Of a DNA stretch of 64,000 bases, positions 56,133 to 64,000 are shown piece by piece. Numbering within the stretch: position 1 is the stretch's first letter; each line of letters begins with the position of its first letter. The notes under the pieces are model-generated. The model was given only the letters and a program-made list of their open reading frames with translations. It was not told the DNA's origin and ran no database searches. The translations under genes were made by a program, and so were the position numbers. The stretch is from Curvularia sp. ZM96 (Eukaryota > Ascomycota > Dothideomycetes > Pleosporales > Pleosporaceae), in the NCBI GenBank assembly GCA_022457065.1, contig JAJGBQ010000002.1:2976001-3040000 (forward strand). Direction: 5' to 3'.

Positions 56133-57468
56133 TTATGTCATATCCATCTTATCCCCATCCTCTTTATCTTCTTGCTCCCCACCACCCCCCTTCTTCCCAC
56201 CACCTACCCCACTCCCCAAAAGTGCTTCCAACCCCCTCACCTCGTCGCCTCTTACCCTCGCACTCCCCACCCCCCAAACCCCTTCCACGCCATCGACAGT
56301 ATCTACGCCCCTGCGCTCGAGCACACGCTTGGCCTGACTCTCTATGTACGCTCTGCGCTGCTCATGCTGCGTCGACGCCGGCGCTGAAGAAGTCGAGGTA
56401 GTAGAGGAGAGGTGGGGTTTGAGCGAGGCGACGAGTTGGCGTAGATAGGGAAGCTGTGTGGTGCTGAATGTAGTATGTGTCGTTAGCGGTGTTGATTTTG
56501 GCTTTTCGCTCGACGAGGAGGAGGAGGTAGATTGGGGTGGTGTTAGGCCGAGGGCTTGCGCTGAGGGGGCGTGGGTTAGAAAGGCAAAGGGCGAAGCTGC
56601 TGTCGTTTTCTCTTCTTCTTCTGCCGTCGAGGTCGACCGCCGAGTTTCTCTTTTCTGGGGCACCGCTACAGACTGTGGGGTTAGGAGGGTTCTTAGGCGG
56701 GCGATGAGGGCGTCGTTGCGGGTTTTTTCAGCGACGAGTGCGGCGTGGAGTTTTTGTGTCTCGAGGAGTTTGCGGCGGAGGGTAAAGAGGGCTTCTGGGG
56801 TGAGATTTGAGTCCTTAGAGGGGGGTTGCAGGTTCTGATTGTTTCTCTTGTTAGCTGGGGGTTACTTCTCTTGGTCTTGGATACATGGAGATACACATAC
56901 CTCGTAATGTCCCAACCTCACCCAATCTCCTAGTCCTTCATCCTCTCCCTTCCCCCTCCCCAGCGCAAAAACATTCCTCAGCGTCCAAATCTCCAGCTTA
57001 TCAAAGTTCTTGTCGACCGCATTTTCCATGAGCGTCTCGAGCTTCAGCACTCCTTCTTCGATTTCTAACCGCGCCTCCGGATACAAATTGTTGCCGTCTT
57101 CGTCCTTTTGCGGTTCGCGGTTCTGTGATGCGTACAAGTCTGCGAAGCCGAGGAGGGCTGGGTCGGCGGAGGAGAGACCGGTTTCGAACGAGTCGGTGCA
57201 GCGGTAGAGGACTTCGTTTACGGCATTGATAATGTCGTCGATGAGGGACTGGGGGGCGAGTGTTAGACTGAATTCGTCCTCAAAGAAAAAGAACTAGAGA
57301 GTAAAGTGGTATGCACGACTCGAAATCATGGCTTGAGAAGTGTTTGGCGGGGAAGTGTCGCCAATCCCAACTACATCCCACACCCACTGGACGGTTTCTA
57401 CGTACAATCGGGGGCCAGGAAAAGTGCTCGGTAAGGAGCATGTTCTCCTGCTGCTTTGCGCTCGCCAT
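56133..57468 (-). CDS. MTW1: Kinetochore protein Mtw1/Mis12
   Basis: Subunit of the MIND/Mis12 complex, which links centromeric chromatin to the Ndc80 complex. 370 aa. Exons are 57468-57406, 57248-56901 and 56834-56133. Introns are gtacgt..ccag (157 nt) and gtatgt..atcag (66 nt). The start ATG gives MASAKQQENMLLTEHFSWPP. The family head follows: ISLIDDIINAVNEVLYRCTD, LEIEEGVLKLETLMENAVDK and NFDKLEIWTLRNVF. The coiled-coil part is ALFTLRRKLLETQKLHAALV. The C-terminal third is Ser/Thr- and Gly-rich and variable. The 157-nt intron is the least certain joint, but it restores the conserved PPIS-LIDD sequence. Confidence 0.88.
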
Positions 57469-58330
57469 CTTGTCCTGCCGTTGCTGCGCCTGGTGCTGTT
57501 GTCGCAAATGTTCCCTAGATGTTTGCGACACGCGCCGCCGCGGGACGTGTGTTTACCCCGGCCGAGATCCGACTGCAACGGAAGACAAGGGTCAGACACG
57601 CGCTAGTCGGCTCGCTTAGAGCGCTTGGTTTGGGACCCCTGCAGTCGGAAGACTACATGCGTATGTGAAAAGAGTCTGGTTGCTGAGCAGCCGTGATTTT
57701 TGCGCGTGCTTTTGGTACTGCAATACAAATAGAAAAGGCACTAACAAGCCAGGACATGGCGAGAAAACTCATGTTTACGCTCGACTGCACACAGCCTTCA
57801 GCCAGCGTGATACAAAACCCAGTGCCTCAAGCACCCTGACTTCCATTGCTATATTATACAATCGCTGCCATATGTACACCACATATTTTGCGCTGTGCAC
57901 ACAACATGGCGAATAATGCTGATGATGATGATGAGTGGTGCCTCTCAGGCCGCCACTCAGGTATAAAACGATCCCTGCCACCCTCCCAAGCTGCACAAGC
58001 AGACATATTGGTATACAGATTTTGTTCTTATGCTAGGCGCGCAAGACAAAATAATACTTTTTCCGTGGTCGCTCGGAAGCCAAACAAAAGAAAGACGAGA
58101 ATAATTGGTAATCCAAATAACAAAGCACGCAACGCCAATACGAAAGAAAAAAGTCCGGTGTAAGACCAAGAGTAAACCTTTCTCTCCATGCGTCATGTCG
58201 CTGTCGTAAATGCGGTAGATGTGAAGCAAAAGGCAAAACCACCGCCATCATCGTATCCCTCACCAACACGGCGGAGCTCGATATCTATACAAGAACGTTC
58301 GTGTCTAAGAACGTCCAGGACGAAGCCTGT
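57469..58330. other. Intergenic: MTW1 promoter and 3' flank of the LAMMER kinase gene
   Basis: Short open frames (57665-57916, 57846-58163) have no recognisable content. A minus-strand frame at 58285-58827 is a shadow of the kinase gene. Confidence 0.5.
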
Positions 58331-60872
58331 TCAGTACTGTCGCGCTTGCTCACGGAACCGGCGCTCCTCTTCCACTCGGCGGGCCTTCTTTTCCCTCTCC
58401 AACTTGATCCTGTGGGCTTCGGTTCCGTCGTCCATGAGGGATTCTTTGAACCACGGATGTTGCAGAGCCTCCTTGGCCGTGATTCGCTTCTTGGGGTCGT
58501 ACACAAAGATCCGTCGGAGCAGGTCGAGGAATTGCCGGTTGAAGTCGGTGTGGCCTGGGATGGTTTCCTACAACACGTTAGTCGGGTCAAGCTGTGAGTT
58601 ATCGCCAAACATACAGGAAGCTTCTTCATGGCCTTGACGTATTTCTTGGACGCCTTGTTGGTCTCGGCATTGGGGTAGTCTAGCTTGTAGTTCTTGAAGT
58701 ATCTTGCAGCGCTGCTTATGTCAGTCAACAATGCAACTTTGCTCGGTTGTGTGTACTTACGAGCTGGCCGAATTGCGAGATGATCCGCGGTCCTGCTTAT
58801 AAACCTGTCGGACAATATCTCGATCAATTTTGCCGGCGCAGACAGCTTCCATCATGGCCAGGTGCTCGAGGTTGTCATGTGTCTGGAACAAGGCGTCGCC
58901 AGTGAAGAACTCGACGAGAATGCAACCGATGCTCCAGATGTCGCAAGGGAAGCTCCAGCCCAGGTTGAGGATAATCTCGGGAGCACGGTAGTGGCGAGTC
59001 GAGACTACCGAAGAGTGGTACTCATCGTTAAAGGTAGCTGATCCAAAGTCGATAAGCCGAATTTCGGGGTCGAGGAGGACCTTGCGGTGTCGCGCTGTTC
59101 TGTTCACCGTAGTCGACGATGACGGTACGGTCCTATTGTACGTGAATGTCTGGTAGTTGTTGTTGACCAGCAAGATGTTCTCAGGTTTCAAGTCGGTGTG
59201 GATCAGGTTAAGGTCGTGGAGAAAGGCGACGCTTGTGAAGAGTTGCTTGGCAAACTTCTGGATATGGGAGCTGGGGAAAGGCACGAAGCCGTTGGACTTG
59301 AGAAAGTCAAACACGCTCTGGCCGTAGAGATCGGTAACGATGCAGATGTGATTCCGGTAGTCGAAGCAGTCTCGCAAATGTATGCATCGGTTGATGTTGT
59401 GCTTGTCGTTGGATGCCAGTGTTGACAGCACCCTCAACTCGATACGACTGGCGTCTCTGTACTTTGGTACCGACCGAATAACCTTGATGGCACAGTTGGT
59501 GCCTTTCCGCCTGTCGTAGGCCTGGACGACTTTGCCAAAAGTGCCTTGGCCGAGCAGTTTGGTGATTTGATCTGGAGTTGGGCGTTAGTATTTCATTGGT
59601 GACATATCGTGGCGAGAGAAACACATACAGCGTTCGGTCAGGTCAGCATCCGGCACCACAATATAGTGGCCGTCCTCGTCGTCGACCTTCTGATCCTTGT
59701 TGTAGGATTTCTGAGACACGTTAGCATTCCATGCTACATTTGTTTTTGTTTGGTTGTTTTTCATGCATGTATCTTACATCTTGGATAACCTGGACATATA
59801 CATCCTTGGCCTTGATGACTGGGTTGGGCGGTGGCTGATACAGACTAAATGGGTCATCGTTGTTGTCCAGCTCTCGTCGCTTGGCCTGCTTGGCCTCGTC
59901 CTGGACCACGGCGCGTGTGCGCTTCCGCTTTTGCCCAGCCGCGGTAGTGTCATGGGGCGAGATGTTGTGGCCGTTACTGACTTGTGAGCCCAGTGAGGTG
60001 GGCGCGGTGGTATGGAGGGCGGAGGTTGTCCTGTCGGTGGACAGTGAGTGGTTGGGAGAATCGTAGTAGGGTGTTTGGGTGGTCGAGTAGGAAGTGTGTT
60101 GGTTGTAAACAGGGTCGTAGGCCGTCGACGCGGTGGTCTTGCGCTTCTTGTCGGCATGTCGCGCGGTTGCATTGGCGGCAGTGCGTGCTGCATCGTGTGC
60201 GCGTGAGGGAGGCGGGTGCTGGTTGTCGTCGTCATCGTCGTCGTCAATAACAATGACCTCCCTCGGGATGCCGTTCTTGTAGAAGTCGGCCCAGTCAGGA
60301 TTGCGGCGGCGGTGAGTCGAGGCCGAGTCGGTCGCACTCATGTCGATGGCAGCGGGCTGCTGGATGGGGGGCAGCTGGGGCGGCGGGTGTTGGGGTCTGG
60401 TGGTGTGGGCGTTGGCCGTGGAGGGCGCGGTTGCGGTTGCAGCGGTTCGGCGCAGGTCAGAGTTGGAGGCGCTAGCGTAGCCGTTGTAGAGCGAATTGCC
60501 TATCCGACCAGAGCCGTTGGCGAGCTGGGCATTGGCAATGTTTGGCTGGTATGTCTGGTGGTGAGGATAAAACTGGTGATGGGGCGGGAGTGTGGCCGTG
60601 GCGGTGGAGGGCGTAGACATGGTTGGGCCGTCGTCTCGGGGCATTCGAGAAGCGACGTCGTTGACGCTGCTTCGCTCTTCGCGGGCTAGGGCTAGCGGGT
60701 CGAGCACGGAGACGAGGCTGCCAGAGGGCGCAACGTAGCGCGGAGTGGGAGCAGTGCAGACACGACGCCGACGAGACGGGGCGCCCTGGATGGAGATGGA
60801 GGCGTGGTCGTGGGCGAGGGCGTGGTGGTGCGTGGGCGGCGGGTGCTCTGGCTGGCAGCAAAGCCTGGCCAA
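58331..60872 (-). CDS. KNS1: LAMMER (CLK-type) dual-specificity protein kinase
   Basis: Kinase of the CLK/Kns1/Lkh1 family, acting on SR-type splicing factors and growth or stress control. Exons are 60872-59778, 59710-59629, 59571-58761, 58702-58615 and 58567-58331. Introns are 67, 57, 58 and 47 nt. 770 aa from 60872. A start at the ATGs beginning MPRDDG or MSTPST, 76-84 residues later, is also possible. A long Pro/His/Thr-rich N-terminus with a run of Asp (VIVIDDDDDD) and NLS-like KRKRTR precedes the kinase: LGQGTFGKVVQAYDRR, HTDLKPENILL, IRLIDFGSATF and the diagnostic EHLAMMEA. The C-terminal exons carry KYVKAMKKLP and RIFVYDPKKRITAKEALQHP, ending RRFREQARQY. Confidence 0.93.
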
Positions 60873-62902
60873 GTCAAGGGCACGCTGGGGGTGCGGAGAA
60901 AGAAAGGGCCTTCACGTCGCCTGGGCTGAGAGCAGCAGCAGAGCGGCGTCACGGGAACAGGCTAGGACAGCGGCGAGAGCAGTGGCAGCGGGCTCGAAGA
61001 GGATGGCGAGCGTGACACATGCCCGAGAGGACGAAGACAACAAGAAGCGTCGTGGGCGCCAGATGGGAGAGAGATGACACTTGCGGAGTCTGTGGTGAGA
61101 AGGCGGGCCTGTGCGGCCGACTGGGTCGTCATTCGCTTTCGCGGCACGCCAGCGACCGTCTGTCTTTCGCGTCTGGCGCCACCCTCGATTCTCTCTGTTC
61201 GACTAGAGCCGTCACCTGCGCCCCAGGGGCCAAGCAGCCGTCGCCGTCGACGGCCTGCGCCCATTCCACTGCCTCGCTGCGTGCCCTCTCCGTCTTGAAA
61301 CCATTCGCACGCCGATACAGCCTGCCCAGCCCTCACAAGGCCTCCCACACAAGTTTCCCCTCGCACCCCGGTGGTGCGGCTCTACTCGATCCGCCTTCCC
61401 TCTACATAGTGCTTTATCTACTCGAATTAACCTTGAATACGGCATTTCGGGCCCGCCGCGACACCGCCTATCATCTCCGTGACGCTGCCCCCAGAATGAA
61501 GCGGTAGTCGCCAGCCTGCCCATGGTCACGAGGAAAAAAGACGGTCCTGTGTGCCATGGAGCCATGTCATCTGCTAATCCAGCCCTCCCATCCAGCGTTT
61601 TGTTGAGAACGGCGTCTGCCACAGACACACCCATACTGACTCTTGCAAGGCCGACTACGGCGCCGATGCTGGTCTTGTGTAGCCAATTCGCTCGAGCTGC
61701 CGTCTGTGGCGGTGGTGGTTGTGTAGTGCAGTATTGTTGTTGTGATTATGGCCATTGTACTCAGCCCCAGGGTCTGCCCGCCCCGATACACACGTTGCTG
61801 CTGATGATCCGCTTCCGTCTGCAGACCGGCTATTCATGAATACGAGCGCGGTCCCTGCCGCACCTGGATGGACGCTAAGCACGATTATGTGTATATGCCT
61901 ACCTACATATGTACAATGGCTGTACATGTACGCTGCCTCCTCACATATGTACATGCGCAGCCATGACACTGCCTCATCGGCTTGCCCCATTGATCCCTCA
62001 GGAACCCCAGGCCTGCTGGGCCAACATATGTACCTGAGTATAGGCTTAGGTGAGACGTGCTGTAGTGCGCTGCAAAACGCTGCATCACTACGCATGGCCC
62101 GCCCATTACTCAGCCCGCCCACCGATGCTCGCCTCACGGATGCTGCACTCCACTCTGCTACTGCACTCAATAACGTCATCCCCCAACGTCCCCCACTCAA
62201 CATAGTCCTGATGGCGCGTTTTTTTTTTCTGCGATTGCTCTCCACCGCCTCGCCATCATGTACATCGCTTCCTCCATTCCACTGGCTGTCTGTCATCTGC
62301 CGTGACCAGCCCTGTTCTTGCTCTGCGCCTCCCGCTTGCGGCCTAGCGCCCCTCTAGCCGCCAAGGCTGAGTCGTGCATCAACCTTTGGCTGCCCTCATC
62401 GCCTCTCGGCACGTGCTGACTTCCACACTGATTGGTGGATATTACTTCCTACTACCGACCCCTCCGCTTGCATCTTCAGAGTCCAAACGCCGCAACTTCC
62501 AGATTGCTTCTTCGGTTGCCATGTGGGTGTGGGTGTGGTATGACAGAGTTCGTGAGAAGCAGCTTGTCAATTTGGTAAGCTATCTACATCCGAGCCAATA
62601 TATTAGTAAAGAAGATTACCTGTGAGCAACCGCAGTAGGTGACATGTACAGTGAAAACGCAAGACACAATTTTCTCGGTGCTCAGAAAGCCCCTCCATTC
62701 GCAAGATCATAATCAAACAGCCGGTCCAATGCAAATTTTTGGTGGCAGTCGCTTGTCCACCATGGCAAAGTTGCCGCCCAAACGCTCGTCCCACGCACGC
62801 CATGTGCTGAAAACACTAACAAAAGAAAGTCGTCAGGTCTGTGTGGTCGTGTCTCCATGAAAACTTGGCCACAGATGATCGAGTCCGACGTAGTCTGCCC
62901 AA
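60873..62902. other. Long intergenic: LAMMER kinase promoter and aminotransferase 3' flank
   Basis: GC-rich 5' region of the kinase gene, where a further upstream exon or leader intron is possible. Bases 61905-62033 hold a cluster of ACATATGTAC palindromes, listed separately. Long frames at 61655-62357 on both strands are chance. Confidence 0.5.
61905..62033. repeat. Cluster of ACATATGTAC palindromic sites
   Basis: The exact 10-mer ACATATGTAC occurs at 61905-61914, 61943-61952 and 62024-62033. The related GTACATGTAC lies at 61922-61931. It is a candidate binding-site cluster upstream of the kinase gene. Confidence 0.6.
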
Positions 62903-64000
62903 CTACAATTTCTGCGGCTTGTCGATTTCCGCAAAAAAATCAAAAATGAGCCTGCCCACGCTCTCGACAATGGTGTCGATATCGCCCTCTGTGATGTTGA
63001 AGGCAGGGGCAACAATGATGTGATCTCCGCGTTGTCCGTCGACTGTGCCGGAACCTGGATACACGTAGACGTTGTATCCATCTTTCATGCCTATTGCACA
63101 AGTCAGCATCGTAGACTTTCTACCTCTGCCAAATAAAGCTACCTTTTTCATGAATTCTCCACGCTACAGACATCTCAGAGTCAAACGGCGTCTTGGTCTT
63201 CTTGTCGCGTACAAATTCAATCTGCCATAGTCAGCACGTGTTGAACATAGCCCCAAAACTATCTTCTCGATACTTACGCCTCGGAAAAGACCTGCTCCTC
63301 GGATATTTCCAACGTTGGGATGATCGCCGAGGCGGGCCAGCAGCTTCTTCGTCAGCTTCTCTCCTTTGTCCTTGACATTCTCAAGTAGCTTTTCTTCCCG
63401 CACAATCTTCTGCACAGCGAGACCGGCTGCACATGCGGCTGGGTAGTTCTGGAACGTGTGACCGTGGGCAAAGGTCGAGTCTCCGAGAGCGTCGACAATC
63501 TCGGGACCGACAAGCATGGCTGAAACCGCCGCATAGCCACCCGCAAGAGCTTTGCCTACCAGCTGAATATCAGGGACCACGCCGTGTTCTTGCCAAGCAT
63601 GCATGTATCCAGTGCGGCCCATGCCACACATGATTTCGTCCAGAATGAAAAGCACACCGTATTTTTTGCACACTTTCTTCATAGCCGCGAGATAACCGGG
63701 TAGTGCTGGGACGCAGCCAAGTGCCTGATTGACCATGTCAGCGAATGCCATGACAAATCATACCAGCAAACTGCACCACTTACCGCACCGACCACAGGCT
63801 CCATGAAGAATCCTGCTACTGTTTCCGGACCGAGCTCACAAATCTTGCTCTCAAGCTCTTTGGCCAGTCGCTCGACATACTGATCTGCAGTCTCGCCCTC
63901 CTTCATATCCCGGTAGGGGTTGCACGGGGAGATGAACTGCGTGGTTTCAGGCAGAATCTGCTTGTACATGCTTTTGCGTCCCTTGTGTCCACTGACTTCA
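62903..64000 (-). CDS. Class III aminotransferase, N-terminus cut by window edge
   Basis: PLP-dependent class III aminotransferase (omega-amino acid/GABA-transaminase type). The C-terminal part is present: exons 64000-63784 (coding continues past the edge), 63724-63278, 63221-63143 and 63090-62903. Introns are 59, 56 and 52 nt. Motifs: GFFMEPVVGA, LFILDEIMCGMGRTG with the Asp that contacts the PLP ring nitrogen, VGKALAGGYAAVSAML with the Schiff-base Lys, THGHTF-like FAHGHTFQNYP, and VGNIRGAGLFRG. The C-terminus ends FFAEIDKPQKL. The substrate and localisation cannot be told without the N-terminus. Frame reading to base 64000 gives GHKGRKSMYKQIL, typical of the region before the cofactor-binding domain. 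Confidence 0.93.

Noticed and set aside
61655..62357. Opposed ~200-codon frames in the right-hand intergenic region
   Set aside because: Neither shows domains, signal peptides or introns. Both overlap the palindromic motif cluster and look like chance frames.

Overview
The window is nuclear DNA of a filamentous ascomycete (Pezizomycotina). The reasons are short GT-AG introns (mostly 44-80 nt), fungal-only families (DUF1770, the NACHT_N-type NLR, the fungal PD-(D/E)XK-like family, the RNR inhibitor family) and fungal forms of Pbs2, Rdh54, Sec63, Hsp104 and Mtw1. The gene mix would suit a plant-associated Dothideomycete such as a Pleosporales species, but that placement is inference and I cannot name a species. 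No tRNA, rRNA, CRISPR array or intact transposon was recognised. All exon boundaries were worked out by eye from reading frame, splice consensus and family conservation.

Layout. 1-4 kb: 3' part of an Osh-type oxysterol-binding protein gene and a secreted amidase with a GC-AG intron. 4.9-13.6 kb: an accessory-looking stretch with two divergent small secreted cysteine-rich protein genes (both with a 7-nt first coding exon), two paralogous PD-(D/E)XK-like genes (one with a changed active site, one frameshifted) and a coiled-coil protein between them. 14.2-24.5 kb: calcineurin B, a DUF1770 protein, RDH54, a BTB protein, a ribonucleotide reductase inhibitor with a PIP-box, and a four-helix membrane protein. 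25.7-37 kb: a secreted GH7 cellulase, an intracellular LysM/zinc-finger protein, ribosomal protein uS8, HSP104, and a secreted protein with a long Lys/Glu/Gln/Ala tail. 38.6-42.8 kb: an AT-rich palindromic patch, then an NLR-like NACHT protein with eight very similar ankyrin repeats. 43.9-62.9 kb: SEC63, PBS2, an auxin-efflux-carrier-family transporter, choline kinase, the kinetochore protein Mtw1/Mis12 and a LAMMER kinase. The right edge cuts a class III aminotransferase.

Most genes are housekeeping or stress-signalling genes: calcineurin, the HOG pathway MAPKK, Hsp104, RNR control, recombination, kinetochore, ER translocation and phospholipid synthesis. They do not form one pathway. The parts that look accessory are the small secreted proteins, the nuclease-like/coiled-coil island and the NLR next to an AT-rich patch. 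These are where undescribed biology is most likely.
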